DNA of 64,000 nucleotides from Nymphaea colorata (taxonomy: Eukaryota > Streptophyta > Magnoliopsida > Nymphaeales > Nymphaeaceae): positions 2,358,001 to 2,422,000 of the forward strand of contig NC_045144.1 in NCBI RefSeq assembly GCF_008831285.2, given 5' to 3'. A program made the translations under genes and the position numbers. The notes beneath the pieces were generated by a model. The model made no database searches and had not been told where the DNA came from. It saw only the letters and a list, made by a program, of their open reading frames with translations. Each line of letters begins with the position of its first letter. The first letter of the stretch is position 1. Below are positions 34,735 to 47,275 of this stretch, one piece after another.

Positions 34735-37270
34735 AGACATGATTGCATATGCCCTCGCACACACCTCATGTTGTCAGTAAAAAATAAAATAAATGTTCCA
34801 TTGAGGCTGATTAAGAGCGATCCATGACACGGTTTTGCAGTGTCATTTCTAATAAGTCATTGCACACAACCTCAACAAAGCACCTACCATATGGTTGTTA
34901 TTTCAAAAAAAAGGCTAAGGACGATTGCAAATCCAATTGAGGCTGATCAAGGGAGATTCTATGGTCGACCATGCATGCACCTCAAGTTGTTAAATGGAAG
35001 GACTGCAATTGTGTATACGAATGTTGGTCAAATGGTGTTGGACTTTATACCTTAAGTTGTTGGTCAAACATATGGTTTGAAAAAGGTGAAAGGTGAGTGG
35101 ATGACAGATAGAAGCCGATAGAGGGGGATCTCCAGTCCGATAATGTTTTCTAGAGCCTTTCCCTTTAGGACACACCAAACTACTTTGTAACCGCAGGCAG
35201 TCTTGCTAAACTATTCATGTTGAACAGTAGCCTGGAACACTGCTGGTCAAGTAGGAACCATCCTCATTGTTAGGATGTGGACCAAACCATTCTCTAGAAG
35301 TTGGACTTATTTGTAATAATGGACTAAGAAGTGTGAAAAATGCACAATCGATTAGTGACTATGCATAGGCTCGCACAACACCTACCTACCTTATGATTAT
35401 CATTTCAAAAAAAGGTAAGGGAACTTCCATGCCTGATTGATGCCGATGAAGGACAATTGTATGCCCGATTGTGCTTTCCAGTGCATGTTGATCAAGTTGT
35501 TAAATGGAAAAACTCCAATTGTGTATAAGAATGTCAGTCGAATGGTCTGAGGGCTTATATCTTAAGCTATTGTTGAACATATTGTTTGGAAAATGAGAAG
35601 GGCAATTGTAGAAATGGTAGAAGCTGATGAAGAGCAATCTCGAGTCTAACACTATTTTCTAGAGCCTTTCTCTCTGGAGATGCACTAGACTACTTGCGTA
35701 AGAGCAAATAATCTTCCTAAACATAGTTCATGTTTAACAGTTGCTTAGAGCATTGCCGATCAAGTGGGGATCATCATCAATGTTAAGTTGTTGACCCAAA
35801 CCAGTCAATAGCTCTTTATGGATACAATGTACAAATCAAATTATGTACATGAAGCTTGAGCATGTGGTCTTTCTTGTGATAATAAACAAGAAAGTGTGAA
35901 AGAAATCAAACGACAAACAATCGCACATAGCTTCACACAACACCTATCTTATAGTTTTCATTTCGAAAAAAGGGTAAGGTGATTGCATGCTCGATTAAGG
36001 CTGACGAAGGAAGATTGTATGTCTAATCATGTTTCCTTATGCACACTTCTCAAGTAGTCATATGGAAGAACTCCAATTGTGTGTAGAAATTTTGGTCAAA
36101 TGGTTATAGGGCCTACACCTTAAGTTGTAGTTGAATGTGTAGTTTGGAAAAGACAAAGAGGTTATATGACCAATTGAAACCAATATAGAGTGATCCCAAG
36201 TGTAGCACCTTTTCTAGCACCTTTCCCTCTAGGGACACATCAAACTATTTATGCAAGAGAAAATGGTCTTCCTAAACTTGGTTCATGTTCAACAACGAGC
36301 TGCATCTTTGTCGATCAAGTGAGGATCATCCTCACTTTACGTTGTCGAACAAATCAGTCAATGGCACATTGTGGATGCAATATCCATCTCAAACTGTGTA
36401 CATGAAGCTCGAGCAGGTGGTGTTGCTTTCCATCATGAACTAAAAAGTATGAAAATTTGCATCTGATATGATACCACACACTACTTTGCACAACACCTAC
36501 TTTATGGTTGTTGTTTTGAAAAAAGGCTAAGGGACCCTCCTCATGTTGTCAAATGAAGGGAGTCTGATTGTGTGTATGATTGTCGGTCAAATGGTCATAA
36601 GACTTGTAACTTAAGCTATTAATCGAACGTGTGGTTTGGAAATGACATAGGCGAATTTATGATTGATAGATGCTGATGAAGTGCAATCCTAAGTCCAACA
36701 CTATTTTATGGAGTGTTTCTCTCTAAAGATGAACCAAACTACATATGTAAGAGCAAACGATCTTTCTAAACCTGGTTCATGTTCAACTGTGACTTGGAAC
36801 ACTGCAAGTCAAGTGGGGATTATCCTCATTGTTAGGCTGTAGACCAAACCAATCAATGGCTCTTCATGGATGCAATATCTAACTAAAGCTATGTATGTAA
36901 AGCTCAATTTGTGTACAAGGTGATCTTACTTGTGATCATGAAGTGAAAAGTGTTAAAAGTTTGCAAACAATAAGAGATTGCACAAATCATCACATAGCAC
37001 GTACCTTACATTTGCCATTTTAGAAAAAGACTAGGGGTGATTACATGCCTGATTGAGGCCAATGAAAGGTGATTGTATGCTTGATCATGTTTTTGAATGC
37101 ACGCTTCTCAAGCTATTAGATGGAGAGACTTCAATTGTGTATATGAATTTTAGGTAAATGATCGTTGGGCTTATATGTTCAACTATCAGCCGAATGTGTC
37201 GTTTGTAAAAGGTGCACGGTGATTGCATGCTCCATTTATATTGATGATAGCTTGAACCTAATTGAGTAAT
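34735..37270. repeat. tandem array, five units of about 500-560 bases
   Basis: A conserved anchor (GCACCTACC, TATGGTTGTTATTTC, AAAAAAGGCTAAGG) recurs at 34891, 35393, 35951, 36504 and 37009, giving spacings of 502, 558, 553 and 505. Within units, blocks such as CAATTGTGTATA, TTTTCTAGAGCCTTTCCCTCT and ATGGATGCAATAT return in the same order. Units are clearly diverged and have internal deletions. A partial unit precedes the first anchor. There are no long shared open frames. Confidence 0.85.
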
Positions 37271-38388
37271 GATGCTCATTAAATGAGAAGACATTTGGCA
37301 GAGCATCTGTGCCTAAACACATGCTCATTTATCATTGTGCCTTGAGAGTATAAGCAAAAAAATCAAACATACTCTCCAATTGTGGCTACTATGTGATGGC
37401 GAATTTTGTAGCATGGTTTTTTTGTTCATCTAAAAAATCATGCTCGCATTGGGATTTAAAACAAAGCAACTCATGTAAGGAATGTTACATTGGTGTGTGT
37501 TCCTCATTTGAAGTGTGGGACTAGAAGAAAGAGAAAGCGGGAGTGCTAGTCATATGTAGGCCTCTACAGATAACCAGCATTGAGAACTTGGGAGAGTGAG
37601 TCATGCACAGGCCTTCGCATATAACCAACATTGAGAAAGAAAAAGAAGACAACTCTGACAACGGATGCCTATGCAGCCAGATCACGAAGAAAGGCCAAAC
37701 ACTTGATTGAAGCAGATGGAGAGAGGAATGAAGAAACAACAAACAACGCAAGAAGGCTGGAGGGAATGTTTCTCAGGTACAAGGAGTAAGATGGCTGACT
37801 GAAGTCACTGATAGAGAGAAGAAGTTACAAGGGAGTATGTCGAATGTGCAAAGGCATTGGATAGTAATTATTCTGTATCTTAATGTTTAGCTGGTTGAAT
37901 CCATCAAAAGGGATCTCCAACCTAGACAAGGGATATCAGTAACAAAGTGATTACTTGCAAATCATCCTTAACGGTGATTATTATATCCAATGTGCTTGAA
38001 ATGGTATTATTTTTGTGCAAATTTTTGATGAGTTTGTGAACTTTTTAGATGGGCCTCAGAGAGATCACACTATGATAATCATGAAGATATATACTATTGC
38101 ATTTCTCCTACTGTTACAATATTTGTTTGAAATGTTAATCACAAGGACGAAAACAGTCTATGATTAGGTCAACATCGTGCAAAAAAACCATTGGTGCAGT
38201 CTATGATACAGTAATTACTTGTTCATATTACGTGAGTATGCTTCAATCAACAATCTATGATTAGGTCAACATCATGCAAAGAAACAGTTTGTTTTTTTTT
38301 TTTAACTTCATAGTGTAACTTTGGTAGCTCAACAGGCTGCAGATACGCTTCAATCAATAATTCAAGTACTATTCGAATCCTTTATTGT
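37271..38388. other. intergenic, small repeats
   Basis: Two diverged 45-base copies with CATA or CACAGGCCT...ATAACCA(G/A)CATTGAGAA lie at about 37548 and 37604. A block with CTATGATTAGGTCAACATC occurs at about 38158 and 38251. No gene was recognised. Confidence 0.45.
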
Positions 38389-38815
38389 TCAAACAGTTGA
38401 GACATTTGAAGTGAAACAAGTGCACAGAAAAAACAACTTTGAAAAACAAAGACAACTGGGGTATAGTTTTGTGTTGGCATCATCCAAAATTCTTGCATGC
38501 AACTCATCACTTTCTCCTTCATCTTCAATATTGTTCATCTCATCACAGTCATCATAATCATCGACGCCCCAACTGTTGCATGCATCGGTAATTAACTCAT
38601 TCATGCCATCGACATACTGTGTCAACATCATCATCATCCATATTTTCAGGAGGTATAACTACATCTCCATGGTGATACCATCTTATATAATTTTCACTAA
38701 AGCCATGCCACATCCAATGATGAAAGACATCATCTATTGTCTCTCAAAATGAATTGGTACACCTTTGACAAGGACATCTGATTTTTCCATCGATCATCAC
38801 ATTATTGCTCTTCAC
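38389..38815 (-). pseudogene. CACTA (En/Spm) transposase N-terminal relic
   Basis: On the minus strand IRCPCQRCTNSF, a stop, then FHHWMWHGFSENYIRWYHHG match the transposase-associated zinc domain of plant CACTA elements. After a frame change, LDDANTKLYPSC plus CFSKLFFL matches the conserved LL-DA---LYPGC--FSKLSFL motif that follows. Stops and the frame shift show decay. No element ends were fixed. Confidence 0.75.
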
Positions 38816-40680
38816 GAAGATTAAAAAAACAGTGATGCCATGAAACTACTCAATCAAGATCTCACTATCAACGCCTTGGCCTACTTGTCTTGAGCAACAC
38901 ATCCAAGTTACATTATCAACAGATCAGTCCATGTTAATCCATAAGCATAATGAATAAATTTGACATCATAATTTACTTATCTTTGTTAATTGAACTTCTA
39001 TCCTCCATGATACTGAAAAGGCTCTTTTGAGGGACAAGTCTAAGGGTTCAAAGGTTACCATGGTTAGCACTTCTCTACTTATTAATGGGCATAAGAAGAC
39101 TATATTTTAAAGCTTTAAAAAAATATATGTGTTAATCAATAGTAAAATGAATAAGCAAATGACAAGGAACAATGGAGCAACTCAATATAAATAAATTAAC
39201 TACATATTTGAAATATATCAGAAGTGCCAAACTAGTGATGCCCCAAATTTCATATGTTCTTGAATTCCAATAAGCATTGTTCTGTGTCTGATTGTTCTCT
39301 TGATATGATAAATAAGTAGCTAGTAGCTTCTCCGAGACTTGTGTATGTTTAGGCTTGCCTAATGTGCGGTACCCATTTTGAAATTTATAATCAGTACTTT
39401 CCCTATAGGAAAAATCCTAACTCACTGCACCAACCTCCTTTGAGGCAATGGACTGTTACTCTGTTTTCCATTTGTGTGCATGTGTTCCAAAGAATTATAT
39501 ATTTGTACTAGAATAAATGACAGAACCTTCAATGAATTTTCTTTTATCAATATATTTTATGCATCGAAGCCAACATATATGTATAAAAATGGAAGAGAAC
39601 ATGAGAGAAGATTTGCCAAATAGAGGACCACATGAAAAAAATGCAAAGTCGTCTCATGCCAAATCTATATTTCATCACTTAGAAAAAAAAACAAGAAGAA
39701 GAAAATCATTGAAGAGAAAGAAATCTCACCGTCCATCTATTCAAAATGGACAATTAGTAATTAGTCATAAATTTGACATTAAGGATACATATGTTTGACC
39801 GAACTTAATTATGACACCTGATTGTGGGTTAATATTGTACAGGTCAATTTACATACTGTTAAATGGCTAAATGGGTAAGCAAGATATGTGACAAGCACTT
39901 GTAGGAATCCACCATATTAAAGTGGTACTTTCATATGCTAAACTTGGACCTCACTGTATACAAAATAAAGAAGTGAGATACAAACAAGGTCCAGTAGACT
40001 CGCTCCAGCAACTACACCATGGATGGGACTTTTGTGGAGCTGACTCAATTCAGCTGCAAACTTCGAGTACTTGAGCATGGTACTATCGTATGTTCTTTAA
40101 TTCCAATGATGAATGAGAAGCAAAGGCTCCCCCTTCTCATTGCCTCTAGGTTTTAGATTTGTGTCTGCTTAAGTACGGAGTTGACACCCATAAGAATCAA
40201 ACCAATGATTGACCTTCCATTGATTGACCTTCCATCAGTCATCGGTCCGACCAGATACCACTATTAATTATGATAATAAAAATATAAAATTTCATCTATG
40301 TTTGTGCAACCACTTTCTCCCTTCTAGCTAAGCCACTTTCAAAGGATAAAACTTGACCCATAAACATGAAAGCCACTAAATCCATGAAGTTGGATAGAAG
40401 GAATCTTGAACATATATAATCTTGTAATGACACGACCTTGTAATGACAAGTTAGTGTTTGTGTACCCATTATTGTGATGCTGATGTGCATGATCTAATGT
40501 CATATATCAAATTTCAGAAATACCAAGTCTGGTTCAGCATGGGTCACACAAATTTTTAAAAAATGTCATACATCTGTAAACACATGCATATACACATAAT
40601 CGCATCATCCACACTTCAGAATATCCATTAGATACAAGAAATAAAGGTGGTGTTGTGTTGGATGTATTCGATGGCAGGCT
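38816..40680. other. intergenic, no gene seen
   Basis: One plus-strand frame (39517-39798) is lysine-rich and without a recognised domain. A repeated GATTGACCTTCCAT occurs near 40206. Some of this may belong to the decayed CACTA element. Confidence 0.35.
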
Positions 40681-40689
40681 AGGGAGAAA

Positions 40690-41035
40690 TTAAAAAAAAA
40701 AAAAAAAACTACTGGCAAAAAGGAAAGTGTCAGTGAAAAAACAAATCAATGACGCTAGCGCTACTAAAGAATTGCTATTGGCTTCAACTATATCACAAGA
40801 AGCTGACTGTGATCTTCAATAGGCTAGCGCCAGTACCGAATATTTTTTGCGTTAAGAGTAGCGTCAGTGCAGATCGTTTTATGGCACTATTTAACGTTCG
40901 AACTTACCACCGTGGAAAGAGGCACTGGCGGTCCGATCGGTGGGTTTTTCTGTGAAGTAAATCTCGAGGCAGAGATACTGTTCTGTAGCACTAAATTCGC
41001 GTCAGAGATGGAACGTTTTCTTCTAGTATTGGCTA
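40690..41035. mobile_element. CACTA-like non-autonomous element
   Basis: The segment has repeated GCGTCAGTG/GCGCCAGTA motifs in both orientations. It ends CGTTTTCTTCTAGTATTGG, close to a CACTA 3' terminus. The left end is less clear (ACTACTGGCAAAAAGG). Length is about 350 bases. Subterminal repeat structure of this type fits small CACTA derivatives. Confidence 0.5.
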
Positions 41036-41217
41036 AGAAATAAAATAAGGCTCGACGGAGAAGAGACTATCGCTACCGCGCATGTCAGCGCACTTTCTCC
41101 CAAACATAGAGATAGTTAAGTATCTTCTTGACTTATTGTGGATTTTGATTTTTAAGCCATGTCTGAGTCAGTAACTTAGGAGTCTTGTATTGGTATTAGC
41201 AGTCGTTGACTGTTAGG

Positions 41218-41219
<2 letters not shown>

Positions 41220-41257
<38 letters not shown>
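41220..41257. repeat. (TA)n microsatellite
   Basis: About 37 bases of uninterrupted TA. Confidence 0.9.
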
Positions 41258-41259
<2 letters not shown>

Positions 41260-41727
41260 GACGACGTTATTTGTCTGTTCATACCCATTGTGCATTATTT
41301 ACAGCACACACAATCTGGACATGCAATATCAACTCATACATTTAGGTGGGCATTATTTCATAAATGTTGCATGGTATTTAGTTCCGCGTCAATCCTGCTG
41401 AAGGAGTCCTCCAAGATTTTTATTAATCCAACAGTGCCAAAAAACAGTATTTGCTAGCCAATATCTGAGGAGCAAACCTGTCGTCTCCTCTACTTTCAAT
41501 TAGAGAGCTAAGCCAAAATCTCCATTTCCTGTTGTTAGCACCAATGGTTATAGTGGGGCAACCATTGAAGTCAAAATAGGGTAGCGTCCAAGCTAACATC
41601 TCTGTCTCAAGGAAGTGTGATATTGATTGGTGGCAGAAAGGATTTTCCGTTGTATGAATCTTGAGCTCCCTTGACCTTAACCGCAACCCAGCATGCACCA
41701 TTTGTTTTCCTATAGGCTATTGGGATA

Positions 41728-41822
41728 CTTCCTTAATTTGGTTCAGTGGTTAACCATTTACCCGGCAGGATGCCAAACGTGGACCAGGATACTTCCTTGA
41801 TTTGGTTCAGTGGTTCAGTTTG
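41728..41822. repeat. short direct repeat pair
   Basis: GGATACTTCCTTAATTTGG plus TTCAGTGGTT occurs at about 41730 and again at 41788, separated by about 30 bases. Confidence 0.8.
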
Positions 41823-42502
41823 CATGGTATTTAGTTAAAATGTACATTTCCATCATATAGTTCTCATTTTGGGAAATCCCACCATTATTTCCGGTCAGTA
41901 GGAGGATTTTCCTCATCACTTGTGGCGGTGGATAGATACAACTCAGATTAGGACATATAATTCTTGTATTTAGCAATATTAGTTTTCCTATTTGTTAGCT
42001 AGCATTTATGATTTTTTCAACATTTTAGTAATTTTTTTTGGCAAAAAAATGGGGGACGAGATCTTCTTGCCAAATGTGATAAAAACCTATCATGTGTGTC
42101 GTTTTATAACGAGTCTGGTTTTACTTAAAAGTTTTCTTAATTATTTTGTTCTTCCCATATAATATAAGTATCCGCTGTGAGGTTTGTCTTATAAAATAAA
42201 GCCCAATTGTAGGTCGGTTCTAGAGCGTTCTGCAAATCACGAGAGCAGTGGTTCCTGTTTCACGAAGTTTAGTCGGTGCTAAATTAACTACTTAAAATTC
42301 TTTTAGAAAATTATTTATAATATATATTTCGACTCGTTTAACATTGAACTCGAGATCGACTCCTTTATAAACCAGTTGAATTCAAGTTGAGTTTTAACAA
42401 TGAAATTCGAAGCCAGCTTGAGTCGGCTAAACTCCATGAACAGTGTCGTGCCCAACTCGTGCTCTGCTACAATCAGGAGTGGCCTGTAGGCTGCTATCTC
42501 AC

Positions 42503-43606
42503 AATGGTAATGGGTACGGGGTACGGGTACTGGTACTACGGCATTTTTGTAAATCTTTGTATGGATACAATGACTATTATAATATTATTAATTTATAATA
42601 CCTAAGATAAAAAAAAAAACAAAAAAAATCTTCTCACATGTCATAATCCATGAATCCATAGAGAATAATTTCATAAGTCATAGAAAAAAACAAAAAACAT
42701 CAAATGTTCCTTCCATAGATCATAGATAATCTCATCAAACATACAATGTTCTTTTCCTGTTGTAAACGTAATTAGAATACGGATATAAACAGAATATTAG
42801 GTGTTTGTTCCTCAACATATGAAAAGTGATCTGGGGTGTCCCTGTTGTAAGTATTCACTTGACAGATTAGTGATTACCGCATTCACTAATATAATGTGCC
42901 AATTGCTTGATTCAGTAATGTAAGTGTGTGCAGATTGGAATGCATGTATCTCAATATCTCATTTGTACTTCAAAGTATGTACAACGAAAATACAGATAAT
43001 TTAAAATGACCGACGGTCTGTTTTTGTGATTTCCTGTGAAGGCTGCATACAATGCATCTGAAAACTGAGGATGCAGCTTGAGTGGCAATGTTCTTTCACG
43101 AAAACAAAAACAATAATGAACCCCTAAAATAATGAAAACCGGCGACCGACGGCGAACCCCTATGAAAGGAGAGTTGATCAGTGGCTTAAAAGCCCCTAAA
43201 ATCCTTCCAATCATGAACAAAACTGCCCAAATTCCATCACAAAGCAACAGTGCAACCAATGAAAAGACAAAATCACAATATTGGGCATCAAGATTCAAGA
43301 GACAGAACCCTAAACCCCTCCCGCCGCCTTCCGTTTTGCCGTTCAGTCGCTGTCCGTTGCCAGCCACCGTTGCCAGCCACCGTTCGCCGTCCGTCGCCGG
43401 TCGCCGTGCTCCGCCGCTGCCCAAGGTGCTGCAAGGAAGGACACCGTTCACTGCAAGGAAGGCCACCGTTGTTCCAAAGTCTGTAAGGAAGACTCGCGAT
43501 TTTCATTTTCGTTTTTAACTGGACTTTGGTATGCTTTGGATCTGGTTCTGACACGAACCCAGATCCAAACGTACCGGGACGTACCGACGAACCGGTATTG
43601 CCATCC
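42503..43606. mobile_element. possible non-autonomous element with GTACGGGTACGG ends
   Basis: The left end reads ATGGTAATGGGTACGGGG. The right end reads ACCGGTATTGCCATCC, whose reverse complement starts GGATGGCAATACCGG. Such ends are common in plant non-autonomous DNA transposons. The interior includes a GC-rich block (43300-43500) that opens several frames on both strands, none recognised. No target duplication was found. Confidence 0.35.
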
Positions 43607-45300
43607 TTTGGTTTCCATGGTACTATTTCTTTGGACCATAAAAAGTGGAGTGATCCGTTGAGTTGAAAGTGATCCATTACTTCTTCAAATTTCAACTTAG
43701 CCCATGGTAAAGAAATGGAAAAACCTTCAAGCCTCTTTTCTAAACGAATCATTTTACAGGAATAGTCAAGAATTTTCGTTAACCTTCAGTTCGCCTGAAA
43801 TAGTCAAGAATCAAATCCAATCGTTGTAGGAAATTTTCCTATTTTCTGGTAAATGATTCCAATTTGATATTACGAGTTGCATTTTAAGATTACTTTTAGT
43901 TAGGACAAATGCGTATTTACTTTTCACTTTTGTCAAGTGTACGTTGCATTTCATGTTCATTTCATTTGATTTAGATAGGAACCATAGTGGCCCCCCACTA
44001 GGTCACATGCATGGCATACTGACATGGCAACCACTGTGACCCGATTATCCCAGCTGCACGTCCTATACAAAATATCCTATGTAGTATCATAATATTTAAT
44101 TACAGCGTGCCAGTTAGTTAGTCCATCGTGCACATCTCCTATTTAGCATGTCATGTATGATGTGCATCTTCATTAGGAGAGTATAGTGCTATCCAATGCA
44201 ATTCAGGCGTGCCGTTACACGTCAATAGTGAAGGACATTCATGTCATGCGTCAGTAGGCTGTGCACTGCATTTTGATCCATGCGTAATTCACATGCAATC
44301 GCGTTCATGCATATATATAATGTACTACGATGCGTTAAGTATTCTTAGGTAATTAGGGTCGGATGAGTCTAAATCTGTGTTGTGACATGTTAGAAATGTG
44401 TTTTATATAGCTCTTCATATTTAGAATTAACATCGTGTCATGATTTTCTGTTGTATTACTTGTTTAGTCCCAGTTGGATTATATTTATATCTCGCATTTA
44501 CAAGTAGACAGGCATATGGTCAATTTTTTCTGTTATAATATAAAATATGATCATAATTAGTAGAATGATTTTGGCCGGGAAGATGAATGAGTTTTGAGCT
44601 GCATTGGCTATAGTGTGGCTGTGGTCGCTGGCCATGTTTTCCAGCAGCTCAAGTTTGGCTCTTAGTTATTTTCATGCAATTTCCTACTGTTGCAGTCCAA
44701 AATTGCATGTGTAAGGTGTGTTTTTTTGGGGGATACTTGTACATTTTAGTTAAGATTTCATTTTTGGTATTTATTTTCCTTTAGTTTCAGTTGTTTTTAG
44801 CATTGATCAATTGAGTGTTAGTGTGCATTAATGTAGATTAGGTAAGTTTTAGTTTCATCTTGTTAACTAACTAGTAAATGGATCGCTAGATTTAGGGATT
44901 TCATTGTTCGCAGCTAGGAGTAAGGTGTTGGCTGCAATCGGCACCATACTGGAGTAGATTTATTGTAGTTACATGCATTTACGGCCTTTGTTTTCTGTGC
45001 GTATGTGCATATTAGTGTAACTTAGGTGACTTTTAGTTGCATGTAATTGAATTTTTAGTGATAGGTTGCAATAGTTTTGAGGTTTTCTTAGAAATCAGCA
45101 AGGTTCACCCAAAACCTATTGACTGGTGGCATGTGTTGGACATGTCCAACACTTGCTAATCGATCTATTGTGGGTAAATCCTGCAGCTCTAGGGTAGATT
45201 ATAGAGCTATCCTGTTGTAGCATGCATATTACGCACTTATTGCATTTTGTTCATGATTAAGTGTTAGGACTGTGTTTTATGAAAGTTCCTTCTCAGATAG
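43607..45300. other. AT-rich intergenic, no gene seen
   Basis: There are no open frames with coding character. The 44000-45290 part is smooth AT-rich sequence without visible repeats. Confidence 0.45.
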
Positions 45301-45544
45301 CGTTCAAACAAAATGGAAGCAGCTAATGCAGAAAGAGAGCGAGAGTGAGGGAAAGAGTGATAGTCTCTTGCCTACCGCAGCGCAAGGATCGTGATGGCCG
45401 ACAGGCCGTTGCCGCCAATACCGACGAAATGCAGCTACTCCTTCTTGTCGCTTGAAGCGGAAGCATCGCCCTGCCGTTCGAGAGTGACATCCTTCTCCTT
45501 CGTGGTCGACGACGCAGAGGCGGTGATTTACGGCGTCCAATGCC

Positions 45545-45780
45545 TCAAGTCTTTAGGGTGGAGTCTCTGCTCCAAGAAGATCATTCTCCGACCAACCTCC
45601 AGCTGATTTCCGCTAGAGAGATCGGAGGATGACAAACAATCTCCATGGAGAGAAAGAAGTTGAACACCGGACAGAGACTGCTTCTGCGAGACCGAAACTG
45701 TCCTCAACACCACTTTCATTTTTAACTGGACTAAGCCCCATGATTGGATTCAGTTCAAGATCCAATCCGGTTCATCTATG
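45545..45780 (-). repeat. dispersed repeat copy B
   Basis: The inverted relative of 20022-20340 (see shared blocks there). A short frame just upstream on the plus strand (from about 45391) starts MMADRPLPPIPTK, but has no recognised domain. Confidence 0.65.
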
Positions 45781-45900
45781 TCAAACGTGCTCGGAGCTGT
45801 GAATCGTCCACACGAACAGCCCGAGTATCTATACATTTCACTCATGTCAAACATGCTCGGAGCTGTGAGCCATCCACACGAACAGGTCCAGTGTGGACAG
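45781..45900. repeat. direct repeat of a 45-base unit
   Basis: TGCTCGGAGCTGTGA plus a CCACACGAACAG block occurs twice, starting at about 45780 and 45846. Confidence 0.8.
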
Positions 45901-45914
45901 TTCATCTTTCTACT

Positions 45915-46140
45915 TAAAAAAAAAATTAAAATGATGATATGAAACTTATACCAGTGATCATAGTAACCGGTACATATCTATACCAGTGCTAAGCGAAACC
46001 GGTATAGATATATACCGGTCATTATATCCGCCGTCAGTTCCAGCTTATTAAAATGTCACCGCTGTAGACCTATAACGGTAGTCTTTGCCACTGCAAAATC
46101 TATAGTGGCTCGCGTCACCGCTATAACCTGCGAGATCTAA
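45915..46140. mobile_element. CACTA-like subterminal repeat cluster
   Basis: The sequence contains ACCGGTATAGATATATACCG, a near-perfect palindrome, with related ACCGGTACATATCTATACC and CACCGCTGTAGACCTATAAC units. This dense set of inverted short motifs fits a subterminal region of a CACTA-type element. Its ends are not resolved. Confidence 0.5.
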
Positions 46141-47075
46141 GCACACAACCAACGAAAACGTTACCAAGGTCACTTGAGGCGCTCGCCTTATGTGCGCCCA
46201 TCCCACTTATCGCTCAGTTCCACCTACCCTTCTCATCGCTGGGCTCTCTCTCTCTCTCTCTCTCTCTCTACCTTTTATCTCATAGTTATATTTTCGTTAT
46301 TGTTGGTAGAATTTAACTAATGTTAAATGAAATCAGTGGATGTTGGATTTATTGATCATTGTTGAACTTATAACTGTTGAATGAAATAGGTGCCCCAATA
46401 AGTATGTTGTTTAAACTAAAGAAAATAATGTTTTTCTACCATTTCCAATACTTAAAAGGGATTAAATGCTTCATAATTTTTGTTATAAAAGTATTAATAA
46501 CAGCTAAGTACATTTTTTGTCTGCACAGCAAATGGCAGAATAGTATCATCGTCCAAGTCATGGCTTTATCAAGAATGTTTACGCCGTTCGAGGCCCATTC
46601 AAATGTCAGGAGATGTATTTCTAAAAGACATTTTGGAGACAACGCATTTGTGAGAAAAACAATAGATTTTCTTTTAGTTCAGTGTAACAAACAGCACAGG
46701 CAAGATTGTCAGCAGGAATCGCACACAATTTGATGACTGCAGAAGGTGCAACCAATCCGTCACACTCACGCAAATTTAATGATGATTGGGCCAACTGCAA
46801 CCTCGCCACTGCTTTCTTCAATCTAGACATGTTGCTACTCCATACCAAATCCAAACCGCTGGCCTTGAAACCGTGCAATTACCAACCAATGTTCCCCTTT
46901 AACAAGTTTTCAAAAACCACCCTAGCCACCAAAATCAACGATCATATCAGAAAAGGGAAACACTTTTAGAAACCCTAAAAAAATGAAACTCTCACATGCT
47001 TGTAATGATTTCATCAAACAAAAATGGGAGCAAGAGATGAAGACACGAAGAACTCAAGAACCAGAGTCCCTATAA
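46141..47075. other. intergenic with a weak minus-strand frame
   Basis: A (CT)n run lies at 46244-46270. A minus-strand frame at 46621-46878 is coding-like in composition but matches no family I know. Nothing else was seen. Confidence 0.35.
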
Positions 47076-47079
47076 ATAG

Positions 47080-47275
47080 GGGGAGACAAAAATTTTTCAT
47101 GAGCTGGTCGAATTAAAGTTTCTAAATTTTAACTAGAGCCAAAATATCATTTTTTAAAATTTTTATATATAATAAGTGAAATTTTTTAAAATTTACATGT
47201 AAATTTTTTCTTTTTTTTTTTTTAAGTGGGGTCAGGGCCCATGCAAGCCCTACCTTGGCTCCGCCCTTGCATGGA
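47080..47275. mobile_element. small hAT-like MITE relic
   Basis: The right end, GGCTCCGCCCTTG, is the reverse of CAAGGGCGGAGCC, the same type of terminus as the element starting at 7164. The left end (AGGGGGAGACAAAAATTTTT) resembles a decayed version of AAGGGCGGAGCCAGGAATTT. The interior is AT-rich. I found no matching 8-base flanks. Confidence 0.5.

Noticed and set aside
34735-37270. Regular spacing suggested a CRISPR-like or TAL-like array
   Set aside because: The units are about 0.5 kb, diverged and not made of short identical repeats with unique spacers; the genome is a plant's.
42951-43466. 171-residue minus-strand open frame
   Set aside because: It spans a GC-rich repeat block with equally long frames on the other strand and no recognised domain.
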